From positions 62,622 to 126,621 of the forward strand of contig NZ_AQVD01000004.1 in assembly GCF_000372425.1 (NCBI RefSeq): DNA of 64,000 nucleotides, in the 5' to 3' direction. This DNA comes from Streptococcus ferus DSM 20646. GTDB lineage: Bacteria > Bacillota > Bacilli > Lactobacillales > Streptococcaceae. The notes below the pieces were generated by a model. It did not search any database and was not told where the DNA came from. It saw nothing but the letters and a program-made list of their open reading frames with translations. Made by a program: the position numbers and the translations under genes. This document shows positions 53,615 through 62,606 of this stretch, in pieces (the stretch's first letter is position 1; each line of letters begins with the position of its first letter).

Positions 53615-55911
53615 ACATCCTCCTTAAGCAATTGGGAAATATTAGTCGTTTTAAGCCCCCGAATGCCTAGATAAGTGGCTAAGAAGGTCGACAGGAGCAT
53701 AGCGAGCGGTACGAGTAAGTAGGTAAATAAAGGGTTTCTGATGAAATCAATTCCTGAAATGCCAATCATTGATAGAAGGGCTGCTCCTAGCCAATCTCCT
53801 AGAGTTACAGCTAACAGATTACCAATCAGCAAACCTAAAGCCAGAATAATAGCTGCCTTGATAACATACTGCCGATAAATGTCACGGTTGGTAAAGCCGA
53901 TGGCCTTGAGGAGAGCATTCTGCCCCTGATCTTTGAGATAAAGCATTCGAATAAACAAGGTGGTAATCAGGAAAATCAGAAAGACAGATGCGGTAAAGGC
54001 AACCCAAGTAATTGTCTGCACCATAGCAATGGTATTGCCAAAAATCTGTTTCAGGTAGGTGTTGACATCTGAGAATTTGGCGAAGGGGTAAGCGGTTTGA
54101 TAACGGTCTATAAAGGTCTTGACAGAGACCCCGTCCTTAAGTTTTATCGGTATAATCATCCAAATGACATTGGAATCGTCTGTTTTAAAGGCTGCCCGAG
54201 CTGTTTTGCCACCATTGGTCAGGTCAGAGAAGATACCGGAAACGGTGACTTTTCTTTCTTTCCCGTCAACCATCAGAGTTATCTGATCCCCTTTTTCCTT
54301 AGATAAATCATCGGCTTTGAGCTTAGACAGGGAAATTTCTTTTTCGCCACGGGGTGCCCGTCCAGAGAGATATTGAATAGGGAAGCTGTTTTGGTTGCCA
54401 AAATCAAGCCAGATTTTTTCAGTAGCTCCGGAAACTGTTTGATAAGAAGCCATTTTGCTGCGAAAAACATCGAATTTTTGGATTTGCTTGTCCTTTTGCA
54501 GTTGGTGAATCAGCTTTTGGATATCGTTATCTTTCCCTGAGATTTGCGAAAGGTCAACACGAACATCGTAAGAACCTATCCCTAGATAATTGACAAAACT
54601 TTTATTTGAAATGGTCGAATAGATTGACATGGGGACTGTCAAAACAAAGATGGAGAGGATAAAGACCAGAATCATGGTCCGATAGATCTTTGATCTGGCA
54701 AGCAGGTCGCTAACCGCTAGACGGAGAGTCCGATTCCAATTGGAGAGGTATTTAGGACTGCTTTCTTTTTCCTGCACCTGGTTTGGGTTGAGGCTTAGGT
54801 CTTTGAGGCGCCTGCTTAGCCTTCTCATGCTGATATAGATGATTAAAAAGATCAGTAGCGCCAGCAAGAAAGCGACCAGAGAGGGCAAAATGCTTTCGTC
54901 AGCCTCTCCAAAGAACATTTTCATATTGTTGAGAAAAGGTCTTTTAATCAAGAAGGAGAGGAGGAAGCCGATAAAGCTTGATAGGGCCGCAATAAAGAGG
55001 TACTTGCTGAGGAAAATCTTTTTAATGTTGGCAAGCGGTATTCCGATAGCTTTGAGGACAGCCAATTCGCGATAGTCCTCCTCAAATTTAGCGAGCAGCA
55101 TCAGGCGGATGCAAAGCAGTGAAATACCAATGACTAAGAAACTGATGAGGGTCATCACTAAAATCGTAATCCCATCAGAGAAGGCATTGACAATCTGAAA
55201 GAGCGTGTAGGTCATGAGTGGCGGTCCATCTGCCTCAAGTCCTGCCTGACTGTAAGCCGTCTCAATGGCTGATGTCTTGCTAAGGTCATTGAGGCGAAAT
55301 TCAATCAGGTATTCTAGCTCGCCCTGTTTTTCGATAGCATCGTAATCAGCCTGATTGATGATAAAACGCCTTGATACCGAAAGAGAAGAATTCATTTGAG
55401 AGTCTCTCACGAAGCCGGCAACCTTTAACGCGTGGCTGCCAATTGTTAAACGATCTCCCTTTTTAACTAGGCCGGAGGTGGCATAGAAAATAGGCACATA
55501 AACTTGGCCTTTTCCCGCCTTGATAAGGTCGCCCTTTAAATCCAGCAGGTAATCAAAACGCGGACTTTGGGTCGAAAAACCATTATCATAAACGGAATCT
55601 TTGAGCGATTTGCCATTAAAGGCTAAAAGAGCATTATCCACATTCAAAAAATTAAGAATCTGGTAGTCTTCAATTTCTGAATGAGAGGCCACAAACTTTT
55701 GCAGTCGCTTCTGGTTGATATCTCCAGTATGCATCTGCAAGATATGAGGCGTTTTGGCTGTTTCAAACAAGTGGTTGATAGAGCTGGTCAGCTGGACAGC
55801 CAATTGGCCGGCCGCCGCCAGAAACGCCACAGACAGGACGATGAAAAAGGCAATGTTTATTGTCTGTACGAGGTTATGTTTGATGTCGTTTTTAAGCAGT
55901 TTCCAATACAT
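53611..55911 (-). CDS. FtsX-family ABC transporter permease
   Basis: A 766-aa membrane permease with two FtsX-type units. It has an N-terminal TM plus a large extracellular domain, three TMs (about 270-385), a second TM and extracellular domain (about 435-620), and three C-terminal TMs. The start at 55911 has the SD ttggagga; a longer frame upstream lies within the MFS gene. It overlaps the MFS gene by 20 bp and the ATPase gene by 4 bp, so the three are translated as a coupled set. Confidence 0.88.
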   Translation of the reverse strand: MYWKLLKNDIKHNLVQTINIAFFIVLSVAFLAAAGQLAVQLTSSINHLFETAKTPHILQMHTGDINQKRLQKFVASHSEIEDYQILNFLNVDNALLAFNGKSLKDSVYDNGFSTQSPRFDYLLDLKGDLIKAGKGQVYVPIFYATSGLVKKGDRLTIGSHALKVAGFVRDSQMNSSLSVSRRFIINQADYDAIEKQGELEYLIEFRLNDLSKTSAIETAYSQAGLEADGPPLMTYTLFQIVNAFSDGITILVMTLISFLVIGISLLCIRLMLLAKFEEDYRELAVLKAIGIPLANIKKIFLSKYLFIAALSSFIGFLLSFLIKRPFLNNMKMFFGEADESILPSLVAFLLALLIFLIIYISMRRLSRRLKDLSLNPNQVQEKESSPKYLSNWNRTLRLAVSDLLARSKIYRTMILVFILSIFVLTVPMSIYSTISNKSFVNYLGIGSYDVRVDLSQISGKDNDIQKLIHQLQKDKQIQKFDVFRSKMASYQTVSGATEKIWLDFGNQNSFPIQYLSGRAPRGEKEISLSKLKADDLSKEKGDQITLMVDGKERKVTVSGIFSDLTNGGKTARAAFKTDDSNVIWMIIPIKLKDGVSVKTFIDRYQTAYPFAKFSDVNTYLKQIFGNTIAMVQTITWVAFTASVFLIFLITTLFIRMLYLKDQGQNALLKAIGFTNRDIYRQYVIKAAIILALGLLIGNLLAVTLGDWLGAALLSMIGISGIDFIRNPLFTYLLVPLAMLLSTFLATYLGIRGLKTTNISQLLKEDV

Positions 55912-57187
55912 GGCCGTCCTCCAAGAGTTTGATGTCTGTATTTTTAAAGAGACTAAGGGCAGTGACAAAGAGCAAGAAACCCGCAATGATAATCAGTAAA
56001 GCTGCCCCTCTTCCCTGACCGCTGCCAATGATTTTCCCCAGATTATCCACTAGAAGACCGTGAGGATTTAGCAGGGGCTGACTGATATAGTCGTTGACCA
56101 GACCGATACCTCCGTAGGCAAGGATATAGCCAATTTGTGAAATGATGCCGATCAATCCCCAGGCCTTGCCTTGATTCTCTGCGCTAATATTGGTTCTGAT
56201 TAAGTAGTCAATGGCCATATTGGCAAAGGGGAGGGCGGCAAAAAGGATAAAGCCGAACAGACAAAGAGATAGTTTGCTCTCTCTTGCCGCAAAGCCAATC
56301 ATGGCTAGAGCAACCGTCATCAAGGAAAAGGACAGGATTCGAGTAAAGCCTTTTTTAATCTGGAAGCTTCCTAAAATAAGCCCTCCGACCAGCATCCCGC
56401 TGGCTGAAATTGTCGTGGCTGTCCCTAAAAAGCGCTCACTGCTAAAAGCCAAAATCATGGGTGTCATTAAGGTTTCGATGGTGCCTAGATAAAAGGAAAT
56501 CAGGATGCCAAAGAGGACTAAAAACCAAATCCCCTTTTTCTCATAAATCAAGTGAAAGCCGTGCTTAATGTCATTTTTAATACTGAAACGGCTGCTGACT
56601 TTGCCAGGATTCTTCATTTCCCGTCTGACTAGATAGGTTATCGGTAAGGTAAGAAGGACAGTCATCAAATCAATCCAAATAATCGTCTGAATGCCAGCCA
56701 TACTGAGCAGCAGGCCAGCTAAAACCGGAGATAAGAGGTAGCGGCTGCTGGCTACCAGCTGAACCATTCCGCTGGCCTTAGAGTAGTCTTCTTTTTCCAG
56801 CAAGTCGGAAACAGTTGCCCGAAAGGCCGGTTCAACGAGTGATGAAAAGATGGCACTAATCACAACCCCCAATCCTAAACCTAAGATCACCTCTCTTTGA
56901 TGAGGCAGAGTCAGACTGAAGAGGATGACAAGAAGACCAATCATGGAACAGCCGTCACCAAGCATCATTAAGAGCCTGCGATCGTAGCAGTCTGCTAAGA
57001 TTCCAGCTAAGGGAGTTAAGAGAAGGCTGGGAAGAAATCCTAAGAGCATCAACAGTCCGGTCAGGCTGCTCAGCCCTGTTTGCTGATAGGTATAGACACC
57101 TAGTGCAAAGGCGGTCATTCCAGATCCTGTTGCTGAGACCAGACTGGCCAGGCAAAGGAGTAAAAACTTATGATAGTTGGTCCGCAT
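55892..57187 (-). CDS. MFS efflux transporter
   Basis: A 431-aa major-facilitator protein with about twelve transmembrane segments, related in pattern to macrolide-efflux-like MFS_3 proteins. The N-terminal half has the conserved cytoplasmic loop between TM2 and TM3 (LAGILADCYDRRLLMMLGDG). Substrate unknown. It lies 18 nt after the TetR gene and overlaps the ABC permease start by 20 bp. Its last residues are therefore encoded over the permease SD, implying tight coupling of two different transporter types. Confidence 0.87.
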   Translation of the reverse strand: MRTNYHKFLLLCLASLVSATGSGMTAFALGVYTYQQTGLSSLTGLLMLLGFLPSLLLTPLAGILADCYDRRLLMMLGDGCSMIGLLVILFSLTLPHQREVILGLGLGVVISAIFSSLVEPAFRATVSDLLEKEDYSKASGMVQLVASSRYLLSPVLAGLLLSMAGIQTIIWIDLMTVLLTLPITYLVRREMKNPGKVSSRFSIKNDIKHGFHLIYEKKGIWFLVLFGILISFYLGTIETLMTPMILAFSSERFLGTATTISASGMLVGGLILGSFQIKKGFTRILSFSLMTVALAMIGFAARESKLSLCLFGFILFAALPFANMAIDYLIRTNISAENQGKAWGLIGIISQIGYILAYGGIGLVNDYISQPLLNPHGLLVDNLGKIIGSGQGRGAALLIIIAGFLLFVTALSLFKNTDIKLLEDGHVLETA

Positions 57188-57205
57188 AGTGGTCCTCTTT
57201 CTAGG

Positions 57206-57814
57206 CTAAATGCCTAAGCGTTTAAAGGTTTGAAGAGCACCTTCAGGGGCTCCCAAGAGGCGTTCTATATTATGGAGCAGGCTGTCCATTCTTTCAAGCA
57301 GCTCTTCCTGAGACAGATCGGCCAGACGGTTGTCCAAAAAACCAATGATTAAGATCAAAATCATTTCGGCCGTATAGAGTGGAAATGGATTTTCAAAGTT
57401 AGTCTTTTGAATGCCTTCCTCAATCACCTGAGCCAGCAGGGGACTAATTTTTTCGACAATCATCTGGTTGTTTTTTTCGTGAAAGAGGGCATTTTGCGGC
57501 TGGTTGAGGTAGTCAATCATCTGCTGTCCTCCGTTTAAGTCACTGAAATTCATGGCAGCAAAGAGAGCAAAAAGCTTATCGTAAACAGGAAGACTGTGAT
57601 CGTCGACAATCTTTTCGACTTTTTGGATGACCTTCTGGGCTTGTCGCGCAATGATGGCATCCATAATCGCTTCTTTTGATTCAAAATGGTAGTAGAGGGT
57701 ACCGCGTGCAATATTCAGACTATCCAGAATATCACTAATAGAGGTCTTGTCAAATCCCTTTTCTAAAAAGAGATGCAATGCTTTATCCAGAATTTGTTCT
57801 TTTTTACTAGCCAT
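57206..57814 (-). CDS. TetR-family transcriptional regulator
   Basis: A 202-aa repressor. N-terminal HTH: ILDKALHLFLEKGFDKTSISDILDSLNIARGTLYYHFESKEAIMD pattern (about 8-52). The C-terminal ligand domain is helical and not specific. It is the first gene of a four-gene efflux operon, with a perfect palindrome in its own promoter region, fitting autorepression and relief by a transported compound (family knowledge plus inference). Confidence 0.9.
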   Translation of the reverse strand: MASKKEQILDKALHLFLEKGFDKTSISDILDSLNIARGTLYYHFESKEAIMDAIIARQAQKVIQKVEKIVDDHSLPVYDKLFALFAAMNFSDLNGGQQMIDYLNQPQNALFHEKNNQMIVEKISPLLAQVIEEGIQKTNFENPFPLYTAEMILILIIGFLDNRLADLSQEELLERMDSLLHNIERLLGAPEGALQTFKRLGI

Positions 57815-57837
57815 AGAAGATTCCTTTGTTTATTTTT

Positions 57838-57869
57838 TAGACCGACAGTCGGTCTATATTTTTATTATA
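57838..57869 (-). promoter_or_regulatory. TetR operon promoter with 19-bp palindromic operator
   Basis: The minus-strand -10 TATAAT (57864-57869) has a TGT extension. Just downstream, across the expected start site, lies a perfect palindrome TAGACCGAC-A-GTCGGTCTA (57838-57856). It is the obvious binding site for the TetR-family protein encoded next to it. Confidence 0.85.
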
Positions 57870-58305
57870 ACAAAGATTTCTAAAAAAGCAAGGCTTAAAA
57901 AACTTTCCGAAAGGACAGTTCATGCTTTCAAAAGGCAGTCGCTTTGATCAAAGGAGAATCAATTGGGTTTGTGTTCGTCCACCAGATAATTACGATTATC
58001 TTAGTAAGTTTTGTACAAATTTGTCTCTATAATTCCCACATAAAAGGTAATAGTGATAGACAAAAACAAAAAAAGTTTGATCGCGAATGGTTGCAAATTG
58101 CCGAAATATTAGTGTTCTTTAGACTAATCATTGTAAGCACGGATACTAAACAAAGCACTGAGAAAAACTCGCCAATCAGCTTTGATTTCCATCCGCTGAA
58201 TTTATCAGCATAGCTCCGACAATAGAGGGTGAAGAAAATCAGTGAAAAAAGCGAATAAACTTCACCAATGAGCAAGATAAAGTGCTATTGTTTTTCAAAA
58301 GCATA
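57870..58305. other. Gene-poor AT-rich stretch, possible remnant of a membrane gene
   Basis: No ORF here has a convincing start. A plus-strand frame to 58213 contains a hydrophobic segment (HQIITIILVSFVQICLY) and a minus-strand frame 58027-58275, starting at a TTG without SD, contains two hydrophobic stretches. Either may be decayed coding sequence. A 12-bp palindrome CTTTGATCAAAG lies at 57942-57953. No RNA structure or repeat stands out otherwise. Confidence 0.4.
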
Positions 58306-58348
58306 AAAATATCTCTGCTTTCTACTAAGGAGAAAGCAGAGATATTTT
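58306..58348 (-). terminator. Terminator of the glucan-binding protein gene
   Basis: An 18-bp perfect stem (58306-58323 with 58331-58348) around a 7-nt loop, with a T-run on the minus-strand 3' side. It lies 26 bp past the stop codon. Confidence 0.9.
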
Positions 58349-58374
58349 ATTTTGTACATACAGTGCTTTGGTTT

Positions 58375-60252
58375 TTAAATCACTCTGCCATTGCCCTTAT
58401 CGTCAAAGCTGTAAGTTACACCATTGATTGTAAGGGTCGTATTTGACACACGGGCACCCGTATGAGGATCATAGTAATGAATCTCACCATTTTCGATGAT
58501 AAGTTCCCCCTTGGCTTGTTTGCCATTTTCGTGGAAGTAGACATTTACCCCATCAATGACTGCTTCACCGATAAGCGCATAGCCTTCTGCACCAAGATAG
58601 TACCAGCTACCGTCCCATTCTACATAACGCTTGGTTAACATGCTGCCTGTATCCTTGTCATAGTAGTGTCCATCATCAGCAAAAGTCCCTTTGGCCTGAA
58701 TGCCATTTTGGTCAAAGTAAACTTGCACGCCGTCGATGGTTTGAGTTCCATAGAGTTTGTTACCGTTTTGATCGACATAATACCAGTTGCCGTCAACCTC
58801 AATATAGCGGTTAGTTAACATGGCTCCCGTGTCTTTGTCATAATAGTGACCGTTGTCAGCAAAGGCACCTTTGACTTGCTTGCCGTCCTGATTGAAGTAA
58901 ACTTTTACATAGTCAATGGTTTGTTCACCTTTCAAGATACTGCCATAAGTATCTACATAGTACCAATTATTGCCAACATTAATGTACTGCTTTCTATTGG
59001 TCACTTTTGTCAATTTTCCTGTTTCATCAGCACTGTAGGTGACGCCTTCATAAGTGAAGATACGGTTGGTAAGGATAGCAGCACGGGTATCGCTGTATTC
59101 TCCACGGAAATCAGCGAAATATTGGTTACCATCTACCTCAAATAAAGGCTTAGGGCTGCCCGGAACGTCATCTCTTAGAGAGCCCGATTCATCAAAGTAG
59201 TAAAGGTGTCCATCAATTGTCTTAAAACCGTGAACGACATGACCATTTTCATCTAAATAAATCTTTGGCGTCCATAAATAACCCCGCAGGTACATATATC
59301 TAATGGAACCCCAGTCATTATAGACCTTAATGCCATCTTCATTATAGAAACTTTCAGTACCATCAGGATTTTTAAAAATCTTCCATCTGACTTCGCCTGG
59401 AGTAAAGTAGTGTTCTTTGCCATCAAGCGTTAGAGGCCCTTCATAGATATTGCCGTCATTATCATAGTAGTACCATAATTCATCGTAAGTACCATTGACA
59501 TAAGTATTTCTGTAGATCTTTCTCAGTTTGTTGTTCCACAGTTCACCGGAGTCTGGATGGAAATAATATCCCTTACCATTGATAAGGACGCGTGTGCCTT
59601 TTGTTTGGAGACCATTATTATCGAAATGATAGGTTTTACTATCAATGGTTTGTAGACCCGTTGCTTTATCGCCCTTGTCATTGACATAGTACCAGTGATT
59701 ATCACCTGTACTGACAAAGCGACTTGTCCACATAGTACCAGTATCTGGATCGTAGTAGTGACCATCACTAGCAAAGGCGCCCTTAACTTGCACACCATTT
59801 TCATCAAAGTAAACACGATCACCGTTGATGGTTTGAGCACCAGTTAGATTAATGCCATTTGCATCAGTATAGTACCAGTTTCCTTTGTCATCACTGTGAT
59901 AGTGGCCGCCGTTTTGCTCGCTTGCTTGACTTACAGCTGCTTGGGCTGAAGTACTGGTTGATTCACTAGTGACAGTTGACGTACTTTCAGAAGTGGCTGT
60001 CTCTGCGGAAGCCTCCGAAGGTGCTGCCGTCGTATAATCAACATCTTCGACTGAACCCTTATCAGCTGCCGGAGAAACTTGGGCTGCTTCAGGAACTGTG
60101 AGCACCTCTTCTGAAGTTGCTGTTTCTGTAGGAGGTGATTCTGCAACAGCTGGTTTTGCTATAAAGGTAATGGCGGTTAAAGCTGTTACACAAGATAGCG
60201 TCATAAAGTATTTTTTGGCATAGTACCAAGATGAAATTCGTCTCTTTTTCAT
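58375..60252 (-). CDS. Secreted glucan-binding-type repeat protein without catalytic domain
   Basis: A 625-aa exported protein. The basic N-terminus and hydrophobic core end near AKPAVA (about residues 1-37, signal peptide). A Ser/Thr/Glu/Ala-rich linker follows (about 38-115). The rest is built of about ten cell-wall/glucan-binding-type repeats (WYYxDxNG, VYFDxNGxQxKG, GHYYDxDTG) like those in mutans-group glucosyltransferases and Gbp proteins. No glucosyltransferase domain or LPXTG anchor is present. The role is probably dextran binding, adhesion or dextranase inhibition. ATGs at 60252 and 60255 share the SD aaagggg; either may be used. Confidence 0.85.
   Translation of the reverse strand: MKKRRISSWYYAKKYFMTLSCVTALTAITFIAKPAVAESPPTETATSEEVLTVPEAAQVSPAADKGSVEDVDYTTAAPSEASAETATSESTSTVTSESTSTSAQAAVSQASEQNGGHYHSDDKGNWYYTDANGINLTGAQTINGDRVYFDENGVQVKGAFASDGHYYDPDTGTMWTSRFVSTGDNHWYYVNDKGDKATGLQTIDSKTYHFDNNGLQTKGTRVLINGKGYYFHPDSGELWNNKLRKIYRNTYVNGTYDELWYYYDNDGNIYEGPLTLDGKEHYFTPGEVRWKIFKNPDGTESFYNEDGIKVYNDWGSIRYMYLRGYLWTPKIYLDENGHVVHGFKTIDGHLYYFDESGSLRDDVPGSPKPLFEVDGNQYFADFRGEYSDTRAAILTNRIFTYEGVTYSADETGKLTKVTNRKQYINVGNNWYYVDTYGSILKGEQTIDYVKVYFNQDGKQVKGAFADNGHYYDKDTGAMLTNRYIEVDGNWYYVDQNGNKLYGTQTIDGVQVYFDQNGIQAKGTFADDGHYYDKDTGSMLTKRYVEWDGSWYYLGAEGYALIGEAVIDGVNVYFHENGKQAKGELIIENGEIHYYDPHTGARVSNTTLTINGVTYSFDDKGNGRVI
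58440..59920 (-). repeat. Coding repeats of the glucan-binding protein
   Basis: About ten imperfect repeats at protein level. Some remain close at DNA level: segments of about 65 bp starting near 58660, 58840 and 59752 all encode a GHYYDxDTG unit preceded by KG-F-A-(D/S)-(D/N)-G. Such similarity permits recombination that changes repeat number. Confidence 0.75.
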
Positions 60253-60274
60253 CATTTCCACCCCTTTCATTTTA

Positions 60275-60311
60275 ATTATAGAACAAAATCTAAACTTTAC
60301 AAGCGTTTTCA
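60275..60311 (-). promoter_or_regulatory. Promoter of the glucan-binding gene with cre-like site
   Basis: Minus-strand TTGTAA (60297-60302), 16 bp, TATAAT (60275-60280). A cre-like sequence TGAAAACGCTTGTA (60298-60311, two mismatches to TGWAANCGNTNWCA) overlaps the -35 box, suggesting carbon-source control through CcpA. Confidence 0.55.
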
Positions 60312-60439
60312 CTAAATGATACTAATGCTTTAATCATGAAGGTGTTAGTGAAATCCTATGATTGGCTTTATTTGAGAATTGTTTTAATGGCATTTATTAG
60401 AGATATTGGGGTTGGGGTAAATCACTTTGGTATTTTATG

Positions 60440-60467
60440 CGATACCATTTTTTAATCAATGGTATCG
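60440..60467. repeat. 10-bp perfect inverted repeat in the gbp-yqeG intergenic region
   Basis: CGATACCATT / AATGGTATCG around an 8-nt loop. A further half-site GGTAT lies 10 bp upstream. It has no T-run and is far from both genes, so it is more likely a protein-binding site or element remnant than a terminator. The rest of the roughly 300-bp intergenic stretch shows only the yqeG promoter (extended -10 TGTTAAAAT). Confidence 0.5.
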
Positions 60468-60612
60468 GTGAGTAGAAAGCTACCTTTTGGTTGCAGGTTA
60501 GATATTAGAAACTAGGAAAGCGCCTTCCCTGTATCTTTTTAGCACTTTTTCTTCCTCGCCTTATTCTTTATTTTATGTTAAAATAAAGGGACTATTGACT
60601 TTGGAGACTAAA

Positions 60613-61140
60613 TTGAGTATAGAAGATTATCGACCGGATTTTATAGTAGAAGCTGTTTATGATTTAACCCCAGATAGTTTGCGAAAGCATGGGATAAAAG
60701 CAGTCTTAGTTGATTTGGACAATACCTTGATTGCCTGGAACAATCCTGACGGAACACCCCAGCTGCGGGAATGGATTGACAGTATGACGGAGGCAGACAT
60801 GCCCGTTGTGGTGGTATCCAACAATAAATACTCGCGCGTGAAGCGGGCGGTGGAAAAATTTCATATTGACTTTGTCAGCCGTGCGATGAAACCTTTTACC
60901 AGAGGTATTCACATGGCCATTGACCGCTATGGCTTTTCAAAAGATGAAGTGGTTATGGTGGGAGACCAGCTCATGACGGATATTCGCGCAGCCAAACGTG
61001 CGGGGATTCGCAGTATCTTGGTGAAGCCTTTGATTACCTCAGATGCTTGGAATACCAAATTTAACCGTGCCCGTGAGCGCCGTGTCTGGAAAAAGCTGGA
61101 AGACAAATACGGGAAAATGATTTATAAAAAGGAAATTTAA
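60613..61140 (+). CDS. yqeG: YqeG family HAD-IIIA phosphatase
   Basis: Putative phosphatase of the HAD superfamily, 175 aa. HAD motif I VDLDNTLIAWN, motif II VVSNN and motif III/IV GDQLMTDIRAAKRAG are present. I chose the TTG at 60613 (LSIEDYRPDF, read as Met) because ggag lies 6 nt before it and family N-termini begin there. Upstream TTG codons lack an SD. First gene of the conserved yqeG-yqeH-yhbY-nadD-yqeK operon. Confidence 0.85.
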   Translation: MSIEDYRPDFIVEAVYDLTPDSLRKHGIKAVLVDLDNTLIAWNNPDGTPQLREWIDSMTEADMPVVVVSNNKYSRVKRAVEKFHIDFVSRAMKPFTRGIHMAIDRYGFSKDEVVMVGDQLMTDIRAAKRAGIRSILVKPLITSDAWNTKFNRARERRVWKKLEDKYGKMIYKKEI

Positions 61141-62247
61141 GTGGAAGCATTATATTGCATCGGCTGCGGTGCCCAAATTCAAACACAGGATAAGGCGGCT
61201 GCCGGATACACCCCTCAATCAGCCCTGGATAAAGGGCTTGAGACAGGAGAGGTCTACTGCCAGCGCTGCTTTAGACTGCGCCATTATAATGAAATCACAG
61301 ATGTTCATATGTCGGACGATGATTTTTTAAAGTTGCTTCACGAAGTAGGAGACAGTCAAGCTTTGGTTGTCAATGTCGTCGATATCTTTGACTTTAACGG
61401 TTCGGTTATTCCAGGTCTGTCACGTTTTGTTGCAGGAAATGATGTCCTTATGGTTGGGAATAAATCAGATATCCTGCCCAAGTCAGTTAAGGCAGGCAAG
61501 GTGACCCAATGGCTGACGGAACGGGCGCATGAAGAAGGATTGCGGCCCGTGGATGTTATTCTAACCAGTGCTCAGCAAAAACAGGCCATCAAGGAGTTGA
61601 TGGCTAAGATTGAGACTTTACGACAGGGACGGGATGTCTATGTTGTCGGAGTGACTAATGTCGGCAAGTCAACCTTAATCAACGCCATTATCCAAGAAAT
61701 CACCGGCAGCAAAGACCTGATTACCACCTCCCGTTTTCCGGGAACGACCCTTGATAAAATTGAGGTTCCTCTGGACGACGGTTCTTATCTCTTTGATACA
61801 CCAGGGATTATTCACCGCCATCAGATGGCCCATTACCTGTCGGACAAGGATTTGAAGTATGTCAGTCCCAAGAAGGAAATCAAGCCCAAAACCTATCAAC
61901 TGAATCCTGAACAAACCCTCTTTTTAGCAGGTCTTGCGAGATTTGATTACGTATCAGGTGATAAGCAGGGCTTCACCGCCTACTTTGACAATAACCTCAG
62001 GATTCATAGGACTAAGCTGGCAGGCGCTGACGCCTTTTATGAGAAACACTTGGGAAATCTGTTGGAGCCGCCATCCCAGAAAGATAAGGGTGATTTTCCG
62101 AAGCTCATCAGACATGATTTCACGATTACTGATAGAACGGACATCGTCTTTTCAGGGTTGGGCTGGATACGTGTCAATGGGGCTGCCAAAGTTTCAGCCT
62201 GGGCACCGGAAGGTGTGGCTGTTCTGACACGCAAAGCTCTGATTTAG
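61141..62247 (+). CDS. yqeH: Ribosome-biogenesis GTPase YqeH
   Basis: Circularly permuted GTPase needed for 30S subunit assembly. It has 368 aa with a GTG start directly after the yqeG stop. The N-terminal zinc finger CIGCG...YCQRC is followed by the permuted G-motif order: G4 NKSD (near residue 104) precedes G1 GVTNVGKSTLIN (near 170) and G3 DTPG (near 220). The C-terminal domain is RNA-binding (inference from family). Confidence 0.95.
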   Translation: MEALYCIGCGAQIQTQDKAAAGYTPQSALDKGLETGEVYCQRCFRLRHYNEITDVHMSDDDFLKLLHEVGDSQALVVNVVDIFDFNGSVIPGLSRFVAGNDVLMVGNKSDILPKSVKAGKVTQWLTERAHEEGLRPVDVILTSAQQKQAIKELMAKIETLRQGRDVYVVGVTNVGKSTLINAIIQEITGSKDLITTSRFPGTTLDKIEVPLDDGSYLFDTPGIIHRHQMAHYLSDKDLKYVSPKKEIKPKTYQLNPEQTLFLAGLARFDYVSGDKQGFTAYFDNNLRIHRTKLAGADAFYEKHLGNLLEPPSQKDKGDFPKLIRHDFTITDRTDIVFSGLGWIRVNGAAKVSAWAPEGVAVLTRKALI

Positions 62248-62274
62248 GGGACTTGTAAAAGTAAAGGAAATGAT

Positions 62275-62583
62275 ATGTTAACAAGTAAACAGCGTGCCTT
62301 CCTCAAAGGTCAGGCACATAGCCTAAAGCCCATCATTCAGATTGGGAAAAATGGCTTAAACAATGAAATTAAAACCAGCATTCGTAACGCTCTGGATGCC
62401 CGCGAGCTTATCAAAGTAACGCTTCTGCAAAATACAGATGAAATGCCCCAGGAGGTTGCTGAAATTCTGGAAGAAGAAATTGGTCTGGATACCGTGCTTA
62501 AAATTGGCCGTGTTTTGATTTTATACAAGGAATCCAGCCGTAAGGAAAATCGAAAACTGTCCAAACAAGTTAAAGCGATTTAA
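62275..62583 (+). CDS. yhbY: CRM-domain RNA-binding protein YhbY
   Basis: A 102-aa single CRM domain protein that associates with pre-50S ribosomes in other bacteria. It has LTSKQRAFLKGQAHSLKPIIQIGKNGL and the GxxG-type region, ending in a basic tail. Lies in the ribosome/NAD gene cluster between yqeH and nadD. SD aaaggaa precedes the ATG. Confidence 0.93.
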   Translation: MLTSKQRAFLKGQAHSLKPIIQIGKNGLNNEIKTSIRNALDARELIKVTLLQNTDEMPQEVAEILEEEIGLDTVLKIGRVLILYKESSRKENRKLSKQVKAI

Positions 62584-62606
62584 TGGCAGGAGATTTTGGA
62601 GGCAAA

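Noticed and set aside
57944-58213. 89-codon plus-strand ORF with a hydrophobic segment
   Set aside because: Begins at a TTG that lies before, not after, the nearby aaaggag, has no clear promoter, and is unlike any family I recognise. Listed only as a possible remnant.
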